Assembly (NCBI GenBank): GCA_964399165.1
Contig: CAYNPO010000014.1
Span: forward strand, 29,391 to 93,390
Reading direction: 5' to 3'
Length of the DNA stretch: 64,000 nt
Source: UBA6144 sp964399165
Lineage (GTDB): Bacteria; Bdellovibrionota; Bacteriovoracia; Bacteriovoracales; Bacteriovoracaceae
Of the stretch, positions 17,133 to 25,583 are shown piece after piece. The stretch's first letter is position 1; each line of letters begins with the position of its first letter. The notes beneath the pieces are model-generated. The model was not told the origin of the DNA, made no database searches, and saw only the letters and a program-made list of their open reading frames with translations. Position numbers and translations under genes: made by a program.

Positions 17133-18206
17133 ATGATGCCGCCTCTGGGATTCTTACACGGGAGTAGAGTGAACGCGCCGGTCATTCCCCATTCATGCCC
17201 CTGGACCACGCCACAGGACGGTCAAGTCGCCCAAGCGGCGCTAGAGACCGGGATGCTGGCCCATGGAGTGAGGGTCCGTAGAATTGAGGAGGACCTAGGC
17301 GAGCATTTCCCGGACGCGGATGTGGAGCTCGTTTCTTCCGGAAGCGCGGGACTGGTGCTCGCACTTCGTTGCGTGGGCGTGGTCGCGGGTGATGAAGTTA
17401 TCGTCCCCACCTACGTGTGCCGAGACGTGGCCCGCGCGGTAGAGTTCTTGGGGGCACAGGCGGTGTTTGCCGACGTGGGCTCGGACTGGTGCCTAGATCC
17501 AACTGACGTCCGCCAGCGCATAGGTCCTCGCACTCGCGCTATCGTGGCAGTGCACACCTTCGGCATCCTGTCGGACGTGGAGAGCTTGAAGGCGAACGGG
17601 TTGCCCGTCGTGGAGGACTGCGCCCATGGTTTTGGCCTGGGCCCCCTCCAGCCATATGGTAATCGTGGGGACGTGGCCGTGCTGTCCTTCCAATCCACCA
17701 AGTTCTTGTCATCGGGCGAGGGTGGGGCGGTCATTGTCCGCTCCCCGCGTGCCCGCGCGGCGCTACGCGGTTGGCGTGGGAATGACAATCCCTTCCGTTG
17801 CTCCGATTGGACTGCGGCACTCCTCGCCACCCAATTGGGCCGCTTCGAAGAAATCCATGCTGCGCGCGTACGACTGTCGGAGAAATTCTTCCAGGCCCTC
17901 CCCGCAAAGGTAACGGACCCATTACGCCAAACCACTTCCGTTTTCTTTCGCTTCCCCCTCACCGTTGAGAATATGGACTTTCCGCGCGCGCAAGCGGCAG
18001 GTCTCGCTAGGGGGATCGCGGTCCGTAGGGGTGTAGACGATCTCCTTCACCGGGTGGCAGGGCACGATGATGCGGGCTATCCGGGCGCCTGTCGCGCCTT
18101 CGCGAGTACTCTCTCCTTCCCTTTCTACCCGGCCTTGACTGAATCGCAGCTTGCTCGTGTACTTGAGGCCGCACCAGGCATTCTCCAGGAGGCGGTAGGT
18201 GGGTAG
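17133..18206 (+). CDS. Divergent DegT/DnrJ/EryC1/StrS family aminotransferase
   Basis: A 357-residue protein of the sugar aminotransferase family, more divergent than the other four here. VSSGSAGLVLALRC, VIVPTYVCRDVARAV, VEDCAHGFGLG and a PLP-lysine candidate near residue 190 in FQSTKFLSSGEGGA keep the family order. GGGGAAG precedes the ATG; a GTG at 17169 is an alternative start. It is divergent from the unknown gene at 15980 and overlaps the oxidoreductase at 18199. It may act on a nucleotide sugar or a sugar-linked ketone (inference). Confidence 0.82.
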   Translation: MMPPLGFLHGSRVNAPVIPHSCPWTTPQDGQVAQAALETGMLAHGVRVRRIEEDLGEHFPDADVELVSSGSAGLVLALRCVGVVAGDEVIVPTYVCRDVARAVEFLGAQAVFADVGSDWCLDPTDVRQRIGPRTRAIVAVHTFGILSDVESLKANGLPVVEDCAHGFGLGPLQPYGNRGDVAVLSFQSTKFLSSGEGGAVIVRSPRARAALRGWRGNDNPFRCSDWTAALLATQLGRFEEIHAARVRLSEKFFQALPAKVTDPLRQTTSVFFRFPLTVENMDFPRAQAAGLARGIAVRRGVDDLLHRVAGHDDAGYPGACRAFASTLSFPFYPALTESQLARVLEAAPGILQEAVGG

Positions 18207-19596
18207 CCACGTCATCGTAGGCACTGGGATTACCGGTCTCATAGGCGCCCTTCTCCTGCGTGAGCGGAATCCCCGCGACCGCATTGTCCTGGTGGAACGC
18301 GAAAGCCAGGTGGGTGGCTTGCTGAAGAGCTACCGTTACGAAGGCGGTTTGGTCTTCGACCACGGGATGCATAACTTTAACCAGGTGGGCATTCCCGAAT
18401 TGGATCAACTGCTATGGGAACTGCTGGAAGACGATTGGCTGGTGCTGGAAGGCCCTAAGCGCGACTTGGCTGGCCTATACTTCGACGGACGCCTACAGGA
18501 GAACAGCATTTACCCCGACATCCGCCACTTTCCAGTGGCTGAGCGCCAACGTGCGGTGGATGAGCTCATGTCTATCAGGCGGGAAGGGCGTGCCGCCGAC
18601 TTTGCGAACGTCTATGCTTATGGGACGACCCACCTAGGTCCGACCTTGCGCGAGCGTGTGGTGCGGCCCTCACTGGAGAAAATCTTCGGTCATCCCATTG
18701 AGAAACTGCATTTTACCGCCGCCACCATCGCACCTATGGAACGCGTGGTTGCCTTTGATTTGCCGGAGATGCATAAACTCCAGCAGGATCCTTCCCTGCG
18801 CACATGTTTGGCCTTCACCGAGCAAACGCAATTGCCTTTACAATTCTCTTCCGGCCGCAAGAGTTATTACCCGAAGAAATTTGGCACCTGGCGGATCCTG
18901 GAGGCCATTGAGGCGCGACTCAAAGCCGCTAAAGTGGATATCATGACTGGCCACACAGTGGATGGTTTGGAGATGAGGGACGGACGTCTGTCCAGCCTGC
19001 GCATCGTCCCCGTGGCGGGTGGTGCACCCGTCTTGGTAGAGGACCCCGGAACCTTCCTGTGGACCACCGGTTTCCCCCAGCTTTATAAACTGCTTTTTGG
19101 GAAATTCCCTGCGGACAAGCCTGACCCCCTGAGGAAGACCGTACTAGCGAATTTAGTCCTTAGCCGGCCGTTGGCATGCGGGGAACTCCAGTACTTCCAT
19201 TGTTATGATCCCGCCTTCCGCACGTTCCGCGTGAACAACTACGCCAATTACTGCCCGGCCGCCAAGAACCCCCTGGGGTACCCGGTCTGCGTCGAGATGA
19301 TCGTGGACGAGGCGGAACTCACCAGCGTGGACCTGCTCCAAGTGGCGAAGGACGAGCTGGGCCGCATGTGCGGCACTCCCCCCGGCGATATCGTGTTCGG
19401 GAAACTGGAAGTGCTAAGGGAGGCCTTTCCCATGCCGACGCTGAAGAACCTGGGTATCATCGGGGGCATGCGCCACGAGATCAAGGCCCTGGGGCTCGCC
19501 AACTTGGTGGTGGCCGGCATCCTGTCTGAGGACAACCTGTTCTTCCAACGGCATGTGCTGCCGGACCTGCACCGTAAACTCACCGAGGCTACATGA
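18199..19596 (+). CDS. FAD-dependent oxidoreductase (UDP-galactopyranose-mutase/amine-oxidase-like)
   Basis: A 465-residue flavoprotein. VIVGTGITGLIGALLLRER is the N-terminal dinucleotide fold, followed by VLVERESQVGGLLKSYRYEG typical of the protoporphyrinogen oxidase / UDP-galactopyranose mutase superfamily. FDHGMHNFNQVG and SSGRKSYYPKKFGTW are pocket blocks, and the C-terminal region NLVVAGILSEDNLFFQ keeps the second flavin-binding strand. It starts at GTG 18199, overlapping the aminotransferase by 8 bp. Related proteins are frequent in glycan loci without assigned reactions; mutase or oxidase activity cannot be separated here. Confidence 0.78.
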   Translation: MGSHVIVGTGITGLIGALLLRERNPRDRIVLVERESQVGGLLKSYRYEGGLVFDHGMHNFNQVGIPELDQLLWELLEDDWLVLEGPKRDLAGLYFDGRLQENSIYPDIRHFPVAERQRAVDELMSIRREGRAADFANVYAYGTTHLGPTLRERVVRPSLEKIFGHPIEKLHFTAATIAPMERVVAFDLPEMHKLQQDPSLRTCLAFTEQTQLPLQFSSGRKSYYPKKFGTWRILEAIEARLKAAKVDIMTGHTVDGLEMRDGRLSSLRIVPVAGGAPVLVEDPGTFLWTTGFPQLYKLLFGKFPADKPDPLRKTVLANLVLSRPLACGELQYFHCYDPAFRTFRVNNYANYCPAAKNPLGYPVCVEMIVDEAELTSVDLLQVAKDELGRMCGTPPGDIVFGKLEVLREAFPMPTLKNLGIIGGMRHEIKALGLANLVVAGILSEDNLFFQRHVLPDLHRKLTEAT

Positions 19597-20744
19597 ACAC
19601 CGACTCCACCCTCGATCTTGGCGAGCTCCACTTCTACTGGCGGACCGCCCCCTCGCCCGCGCCTGAGCCCGGCATTCCAGTAAAGCTACCGCTGACCCTA
19701 GGTTTTGATCACGAGCTGGGCCTGTTGAAGCAGCTGGTGCGGCCGGAGACGCTGGACGCCCTCAGGAAAGTCTATCAGCTCAGCTACAACATCGGTTACC
19801 TGCAGGAAGGGCACGCCCTCGCGGAAGCCTACGGCGCATCTTTCCGACGCTTCCTAGGGGAACATGCCCCGCTCGAAGGCAAAAAGCGGGTGCTCGAGAT
19901 CGGCTGTGGGGCCGCTCTGCTGCTCAAGGAATTGAAAGAGTGTGGCCATGAGGTGGAGGGCGTCGACCCCAGCCCCGTGGCAAAAGAGGCCTGTGCCCGT
20001 TACGGCATCAAGTTCACCCCCGGCTTTTATGGGCCGACTCACGGGACTGGCTACGATTTCATTTATCACCACAACGTGCTGGAGCACGTGGAGGATCCCC
20101 TGGAGTTTCTGCGGTGGAACCACTCCCACCTCGCCGAAGGCGGCCGGGTGGTAGTGGGGGTGCCCGACTGTACAGAGAGCGTGGCTAAAGGCGACGTTTC
20201 CATAGTCTGGCACGAACACATCAGCTACTTCGATGGGGAATCCCTCGGAAACATGTTGGCCAAGGCGGGCTTTACCGACGTGACGGTGGCGCGCTCCACC
20301 TATGGTGGTCTCCTATATGGCACCGGCGTGGTCCGTGCCGGCGCCGCCATCCCCACGTTCCGGCGCACCCCGGGGAAATTCAACTCGTTTCGTGAAGGCT
20401 TCAATGAGCGCCGCCGTCGGGTGGAGGCCCATGTGCGAGGAGTGCTCAACCAGCCGGGAGCCACCCTCGGCTTGTATGTGCCCCTGCGCCTCATCGCCTA
20501 TCTTTCCCTCATGAACTTGGATCGGGCCCAACTTTCACGGCTGCGTTTCTTCGACGACGATACTGGCTCCCAAGGCAAGTACTACGACGGCTTCCCAGTG
20601 AAGATCGAAGGGCTGGAGGGCCTTAAGTCTGACCCACCCAGCCATGTGCTTATCGGTTCCGCCAATTTTGGCGCCGTGATCAAAAGCAAAATCCAGGACG
20701 CAGTGGGCAGCCGGACTATCGTACACACCCTCTTGGACGTCTGA
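19593..20744 (+). CDS. Two-domain sugar C-methyltransferase-like protein
   Basis: A 383-residue protein. The SAM domain is near residues 85-200: VLEIGCGAALLLKELKECG, VEGVDPS, YHHNVLEHVEDPLEFL and EGGRVVVGVPD. The C-terminal domain (about 275-383) is a second Rossmann unit, RFFDDDTGSQGKYYDGFPV and HVLIGSANFG, like the C-terminal domain of NovU/TylC3-type sugar C-methyltransferases. This pairing suggests methylation of carbon in a keto sugar. The N-terminal zinc-binding cysteine set of the classic enzymes is not obvious. It begins at ATGA with the oxidoreductase. Confidence 0.78.
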   Translation: MNTDSTLDLGELHFYWRTAPSPAPEPGIPVKLPLTLGFDHELGLLKQLVRPETLDALRKVYQLSYNIGYLQEGHALAEAYGASFRRFLGEHAPLEGKKRVLEIGCGAALLLKELKECGHEVEGVDPSPVAKEACARYGIKFTPGFYGPTHGTGYDFIYHHNVLEHVEDPLEFLRWNHSHLAEGGRVVVGVPDCTESVAKGDVSIVWHEHISYFDGESLGNMLAKAGFTDVTVARSTYGGLLYGTGVVRAGAAIPTFRRTPGKFNSFREGFNERRRRVEAHVRGVLNQPGATLGLYVPLRLIAYLSLMNLDRAQLSRLRFFDDDTGSQGKYYDGFPVKIEGLEGLKSDPPSHVLIGSANFGAVIKSKIQDAVGSRTIVHTLLDV

Positions 20745-20746
20745 AG

Positions 20747-21460
20747 ATGGAACCACTGTTCGCTCTGACCTTCGACTTGGACTGGGCCCCCGACGAAGTG
20801 GTGGCTTATGCGGTCCAACCGGCTCTGGAGGCGGGGATTCCTGTCACGCTTTTTGCCACCCACCGCAGTCCCTATGTGCTTTCCTTGCTGGAGGCCCATC
20901 CGAATTTGGTGGAAGTTGGGCTCCACCCCAATTACAACCCTTATTTCCTGAACCAGGGGCAGGCGGATTGGCGGGGGCTCCTGCGTGAGCTGCGGGGCCA
21001 CTACCCCGGCGCCGTGGGCGTCCGCGCGCACTCCCACGTCGTGAGTTCCCATCTCCTGGCACACTACCAGGAGGAAGGCTTCAGGTATGAGAGCGGGATC
21101 TACGCTGATAACGCTAGTGGGCTCGTACCCTTGCCCTACGACCGGGGCTTCACGCGCCTTCCACACTTCTTTCAGGACGACGCTCATCTTCTGCGCGATC
21201 GTCCTTTCGCGCTTTCCGCCCTCGAACTCGCCTCGCCGGGGCTTAAAATCTTCGATTTCCACCCGGTGCACGTTTTCCTCAACACGCAGTCGCTCCAACA
21301 TTATGAGGAGTCCAAGCGCCACTACCAGGATCCGGCTGGTCTGGCGTCTTGCCGGGGCCGAGGGCCGGGCGTAGGGGAGCTGTACGGCCACGTGTTGGAA
21401 TACCTGAAAGCGCGGCCAGGCCGAACCCTCCGCTTAGCGGACGTTGTCCTGGGCGATTGA
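20747..21460 (+). CDS. WbmS-like polysaccharide deacetylase family protein
   Basis: A 237-residue protein starting 2 bp after the methyltransferase. LTFDLDWAPDEVV near residues 6-18 carries the metal-binding Asp pair, VEVGLHPNYNPYF the histidine motif, and GVRAHSHV and KIFDFHPVHVF later active-site strands. This pattern is the WbmS branch of the carbohydrate esterase 4 / NodB superfamily, found in O-antigen clusters. It may remove an N-acetyl group from a nucleotide sugar (inference), freeing an amine for formyl transfer by a neighbour. Its 3' end overlaps the convergent membrane-protein gene by 27 bp. Confidence 0.8.
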   Translation: MEPLFALTFDLDWAPDEVVAYAVQPALEAGIPVTLFATHRSPYVLSLLEAHPNLVEVGLHPNYNPYFLNQGQADWRGLLRELRGHYPGAVGVRAHSHVVSSHLLAHYQEEGFRYESGIYADNASGLVPLPYDRGFTRLPHFFQDDAHLLRDRPFALSALELASPGLKIFDFHPVHVFLNTQSLQHYEESKRHYQDPAGLASCRGRGPGVGELYGHVLEYLKARPGRTLRLADVVLGD

Positions 21461-23002
21461 GGCTTCAAGAGGAAAACGCGTTTCATGGGCGCGGACGAGC
21501 ACGTGCTCACCCGGTTTGTGGGAGAGATTTTCTTCGAATCTCACCACCACCGCTACAGGCGCCTGCGGCCTAGGAGTGACCGGCTCGTCGTTAGTCAGGA
21601 TGTGCTTAGGTACGATTCCGAGGCGCTCATGACGGGCGCGAGCGAAGCTTTGCAGGGCCATGTGGAACTTCTTAGTTTTGGCGGGATCATGGTAATTGCG
21701 GGAATTCTTTTCCAGAAAGGCGAGGGCCTCTTCCCGGGTGCGCAGCCGGTAGGACAGAAGGGCGTCCTTGCGCTTGCGGTAGATCTTCTTATCCATGACC
21801 GGAAAATCCATGATGTAGAAGAATTCCTGGAACACCATGGGCATTTCCAACGGAGTGAACTCGTCTTTCGGGAGCAGATGCCGCTTGCCCGAGGAGTCTT
21901 CCCAGAAAAAAGTAAAGCGCTGGGAAAAGGCATTGTCCCACCACCCCAGTCCCGGATAGGGCAAAAGCCACATGAAAACCACCATCAGCGCAGCACATAG
22001 CCCCAGGTGGCGGCGTTGGACCTTCGGCGGGGTTTCCACGCCACGTGGGTCGGGAAATAACGGGAAGGCGGCCAAGAACGCCAGTTGCACCATCCACTTC
22101 CAGAAGAAAATGCCGGAAACGGCAAAAATGCCCGCATGGAGCAGGAGGAGTCCACCCGCCACCGCCCGTTGCAGCCGCGGTACCACCAGAAGCAGGGCAC
22201 CCAGCTCGATGAAAAAGGCGATGAACTGCAGGGGCACTTTCATCACATAGGTCGCCTCATGCAGCGCTTGGAGGGTAGGGAGGGGAACCCAGCTCAGCCA
22301 GCCTTTGTAGTGGGTGTGCACCAGGATAGTGGTCACGTCGTTGTTCAGTGCCCAGTCGAATGGGTGATGCCCCACGAGGATCTTCGCCAGGGCGGGGTTC
22401 ACGTAGTGAGCCGCCAAAGCGGCGAGGACAGCGATCTTCGTGAAGGTTGGGAAGCGGGGGATGTCGCGTCCCAGCGCCTTGGCGGCTAGACCCGCCAGGA
22501 CCAGGGCGTCGAGGAAGAAAATCCCGTGCATGACCAAGCTCTTGTCCACGGAGGAATAAGCGGCCAAGGGATGCAGGAACTGTGCATAGGAAGCAAACAA
22601 GAGATGGCTGAACAGCAATATGAAAGATGGCCGCCAAGCCGTGAGGAAGAAAGCCGCCACCAGGCTAACCCGGTCCGCCAGCCGCCACTCGCCCAGGAAC
22701 CAGTTGAAGTCGTGAAAGGCGTAGTTGTAGGTGAGGATACCGGCGCTGACCATGAAGAAGATTTTCAACGGGCGATCGGAGATGTCGTCCCACGTCACAC
22801 GCAGCCGGGGGTGGAGCGCCGCCAAGGTGAGGGCGATGAGCCCCACGGTCCAGGCCGTGGGGGGCATCTGCCACGGGAAAGACAAGGCGATGGCTTTTTC
22901 GGAATTTATGCTTCGGAAGTAAGCGATGCACCGGAAAGAGAAGGTGACGGTCGCGCAGTAGAGCGCCAGGACCACCGCCTTATAGGCATGGTGTGAAAGC
23001 AT
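21434..23002 (-). CDS. Polytopic membrane protein of unknown function
   Basis: A 522-residue protein with about 10 hydrophobic segments over residues 10-350 (for example LVAAFFLTAWRPSFILLFSHL and LIMH-like helices such as GGLLLLHAGIFAVSGIFFW), then a soluble C-terminal region of about 170 residues rich in Lys/Arg. The His-containing loops HHPFDWALNND and HTHYKGW recall the HTTM/gamma-carboxylase-like group, but the match is too loose to call. It is divergent from another large membrane protein with 25 bp between the starts. Function unknown; a membrane glycan or lipid modification is plausible. Confidence 0.75.
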   Translation of the reverse strand: MLSHHAYKAVVLALYCATVTFSFRCIAYFRSINSEKAIALSFPWQMPPTAWTVGLIALTLAALHPRLRVTWDDISDRPLKIFFMVSAGILTYNYAFHDFNWFLGEWRLADRVSLVAAFFLTAWRPSFILLFSHLLFASYAQFLHPLAAYSSVDKSLVMHGIFFLDALVLAGLAAKALGRDIPRFPTFTKIAVLAALAAHYVNPALAKILVGHHPFDWALNNDVTTILVHTHYKGWLSWVPLPTLQALHEATYVMKVPLQFIAFFIELGALLLVVPRLQRAVAGGLLLLHAGIFAVSGIFFWKWMVQLAFLAAFPLFPDPRGVETPPKVQRRHLGLCAALMVVFMWLLPYPGLGWWDNAFSQRFTFFWEDSSGKRHLLPKDEFTPLEMPMVFQEFFYIMDFPVMDKKIYRKRKDALLSYRLRTREEALAFLEKNSRNYHDPAKTKKFHMALQSFARARHERLGIVPKHILTNDEPVTPRPQAPVAVVVRFEENLSHKPGEHVLVRAHETRFPLEASIAQDNVR

Positions 23003-23027
23003 GACCCCATGTTAGTATAGCCCTCCT
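23003..23027. promoter_or_regulatory. Very short divergent intergenic region
   Basis: Only 25 bp separate two divergent membrane-protein genes. On the plus strand TAGTAT (23013-23018) resembles a -10 box just before a CCCTCCT stretch. Any promoters for these genes must extend into the coding regions. Confidence 0.25.
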
Positions 23028-24527
23028 ATGCTGACCATGGCCGAAATTGCCGTCCTGGTGGTGGCTTTCTTTGCCACGCGCCTCCCCTTCGTACTCTCGG
23101 AGCGCGGCCACAATACTTCCTCCGACCGTCAAGTTTACTTGTGGTACCTGGGTCTCCTCTCCCGAGGGATGGCGCTGCGGGATCGGCGTTTCGCGAATGG
23201 CTTGATCGCCGACCGAGTGCCCATACCCATCATCCCGCACTGGTTGGTGGCGCGGTTCCCGGCCTCCTGGCACGCTCCTATCATGGTGAGCCTGAACTTG
23301 GTTTCAGACGCGGTGTTGCTGGGGCTATTTGGATGGGTCCTGGCTTCTCAGTCCCTGGTTCCTTTTGATGGCCAGCTGGTTTGGCCCCTGCTCCTTCTCG
23401 CCGCCAGTCCCCTGCTCCACCCGCCCGGCGCGCGCTTAAATTCGTTCGGAGGGCGGGTGTACGCCAACCTGCTTTTCTTCGCGTTTTTCTTGGCGCTTTT
23501 CCACACGCCCCATTCCCCCGCCGCGACCGCAGCCGCATTGGGGGCAGCGCTTTTGACTTTGAACGCCTCTGTTTTTGGCAGCCAAGCGCTGTTCTTTTTC
23601 TCTCTGGCGCTTTCCGTGTGGCGCTTGGATCCCTGGCCCCTGGGGATTTTCTCCGCGGCGATGGCGGTTACTTGGTTCTCACCCTGGGGGGGAGGGGTAC
23701 AGTGGCGGGGGCGCTTCGCCCATTACGCATGGTATTTGCGATTCATGACACGGAAAAGCCGTTTGTCCTGGCGCAGGCATTGGGAACACTTGCGCAGCGG
23801 CGACCCACTGAAAGTTATCAGCGGACTGCTCGTATCCAACCCGTGGACCGCGGTCGCCCTGATGTTCCCCCCGTTGTTCTTACTCTTCTCTTCTCCTGAC
23901 CCATCCGCGCCCGCAGGCATGATTTATGCTTGGCAGATTGGGCGTGTGGGCCTGGGACTTTTGGTTTTCTGCACCTTTTACCCCGGCGCGGTGTGGGGCG
24001 AGTCCGAGCGTTACGTGGAAATGACCGTGCCGTTCGTCTTGGCCGGGCTCTTTGCGCTGCCTGGCTTTATGGATCAAGGGACCATGGTGCTCTTGGCGGT
24101 ATGGTCCTTCGCCCTCTGCTCCTTCAATTTGCTCGCATACGAGGGCAAAACCGTGGCGCACGCGGGACGCCATTCACATTATGAGGATTTGCAGGGCATC
24201 CGCAGCTTTTTGTCCGCTTCTTCTTACCGCAACATCCTCACCCAACCCTTGAAACTCGGTTACCTCTTCTCCAACCTCATGCCCGAAAAACATTTCTTCC
24301 TCTTCAACTACGACCTAAAAGAGGGCTTCGGATACTACTTCAAGTACATGGAAGGTGGGATGTACAACCTCAAGGATGACCCCGGCCTGTGGCGGGAGGC
24401 GGGCATGGAGGTGCTGGTGGGCAAGCCGGGCGACATCCAGAAACTCCCTCGCATGGCTGCGTCGTGTCGTAAGGTCTATGCCGACGCCGAGTATGAGGTT
24501 TGGGAATTGCCCCAGGAGGCCAGCTGA
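23028..24527 (+). CDS. Polytopic membrane protein, possible GT-C-like, unknown function
   Basis: A 499-residue membrane protein with roughly ten hydrophobic segments (for example ANLLFFAFFLALFH and VGLGLLVFCTFYPGAVWG) and a soluble C-terminal region from about residue 390 (LPEKHFFLF-like, then YYFKYMEGGMYNLKDD). The N-terminal loop ERGHNTSSDRQVY carries acidic and basic residues facing one side after the first helix, as in membrane glycosyltransferases of the GT-C type, but no accepted GT-C motif is clear. It may be the partner of the divergent membrane protein. The ATG is preceded by CCCTCCT, which is not a ribosome site. Confidence 0.72.
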   Translation: MLTMAEIAVLVVAFFATRLPFVLSERGHNTSSDRQVYLWYLGLLSRGMALRDRRFANGLIADRVPIPIIPHWLVARFPASWHAPIMVSLNLVSDAVLLGLFGWVLASQSLVPFDGQLVWPLLLLAASPLLHPPGARLNSFGGRVYANLLFFAFFLALFHTPHSPAATAAALGAALLTLNASVFGSQALFFFSLALSVWRLDPWPLGIFSAAMAVTWFSPWGGGVQWRGRFAHYAWYLRFMTRKSRLSWRRHWEHLRSGDPLKVISGLLVSNPWTAVALMFPPLFLLFSSPDPSAPAGMIYAWQIGRVGLGLLVFCTFYPGAVWGESERYVEMTVPFVLAGLFALPGFMDQGTMVLLAVWSFALCSFNLLAYEGKTVAHAGRHSHYEDLQGIRSFLSASSYRNILTQPLKLGYLFSNLMPEKHFFLFNYDLKEGFGYYFKYMEGGMYNLKDDPGLWREAGMEVLVGKPGDIQKLPRMAASCRKVYADAEYEVWELPQEAS

Positions 24528-24602
24528 GGCAGGGCGGTGGAGATATCGCGGTAATTATGCGAAAAAGGACGGCAAGCCGGCGATAGGAATAAGGATGTGC
24601 AG

Positions 24603-25583
24603 ATGGGTCGTGTTCTCGTGTCAGGGGCGGATGGCTTCATAGGTTCCCACCTCACGGAGTACCTGGTTTCCCTTGGGTGGGAAGTCCGCGCCATGTGCCT
24701 CTACAATTCCTTCAACTCCTGGGGCTGGCTCGACCACAGCCCAGTGAAAAACCAGGTGGAGGTCATCACTGGGGACGTTCGGGACCCGCGCTTTTGCCGT
24801 GAAGCGGTTCGGGGAGTCGACACGGTCATGCACCTGGCGGCCCTGATCGCCATCCCATATTCCTACCGCGCGCCAGACAGCTACGTGGACACCAACGTCA
24901 AGGGCACGCTGAACCTGGTGTCGGCGGCCATGGATGCGGGCGTGACAAAATTTCTCCACACCTCCACCAGCGAAGTTTACGGGAGCGCCCTGCAGGTCCC
25001 CATCTCCGAAACCCATCCGTTCCAACCGCAATCCCCCTACAGCGCCAGCAAGATCGCCTCCGATATGATGGCGCTGAGCTTCCACCACGCCTTCCAGTTC
25101 CCGGTGACGGTGGTGCGCCCCTTCAACACCTATGGACCGCGCCAGTCCGCACGCGCGGTGATCCCCACCATCATTTCCCAGCTCGCAGCTGGCAAGCGAG
25201 AGATCCGGCTGGGCGACCTACGCCCCACTCGCGACTTCAACTACGTCGAGGACACCTGCCGCGGCTTCGCTGACATCGCCCGTGCCCAAAACGTGGGGGG
25301 GGAAACCTTCAACGTGGGCTCGGGGGGAGAAATTTCCATCGGAGATCTGTTCCACCGCATTCAAAGCATCATGGGCACCAACGCCGAGTTAGTCCGCGAC
25401 GAGGAGCGTTTGCGGCCAGAAGCTTCTGAGGTCATGCGCCTGGTGTGTGACCGCTCACGTTTACAACGGTTGACCGGCTCCGTTCCCCAGGTCTCCCTGG
25501 ACGAAGGGCTCAAGCGCACCGTCGCGTGGTTCACTGAGCCCGCTAACCTGCGGCTGTACAAGACGGACATCTACAATGTTTGA
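24603..25583 (+). CDS. legB: Legionaminic acid pathway 4,6-dehydratase (LegB)
   Basis: A 326-residue extended SDR. GADGFIGSHLTEYLV binds NAD(P), and the LegB-specific run AMCLYNSFNSWGWLDH follows. AALIAIPYSYRAPDSY, TSTSEVYG with SPYSASK (catalytic Tyr/Lys) and RPFNTYGPRQSARAVIP complete the match. LegB makes the 4-keto-6-deoxy intermediate from a nucleotide-linked GlcNAc. ATG 24603 is chosen because AGGA lies 8 bp upstream; a GTG at 24597 would be too close. It heads the operon of six genes after a 75-bp gap and overlaps legC by 8 bp. Confidence 0.92.
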   Translation: MGRVLVSGADGFIGSHLTEYLVSLGWEVRAMCLYNSFNSWGWLDHSPVKNQVEVITGDVRDPRFCREAVRGVDTVMHLAALIAIPYSYRAPDSYVDTNVKGTLNLVSAAMDAGVTKFLHTSTSEVYGSALQVPISETHPFQPQSPYSASKIASDMMALSFHHAFQFPVTVVRPFNTYGPRQSARAVIPTIISQLAAGKREIRLGDLRPTRDFNYVEDTCRGFADIARAQNVGGETFNVGSGGEISIGDLFHRIQSIMGTNAELVRDEERLRPEASEVMRLVCDRSRLQRLTGSVPQVSLDEGLKRTVAWFTEPANLRLYKTDIYNV

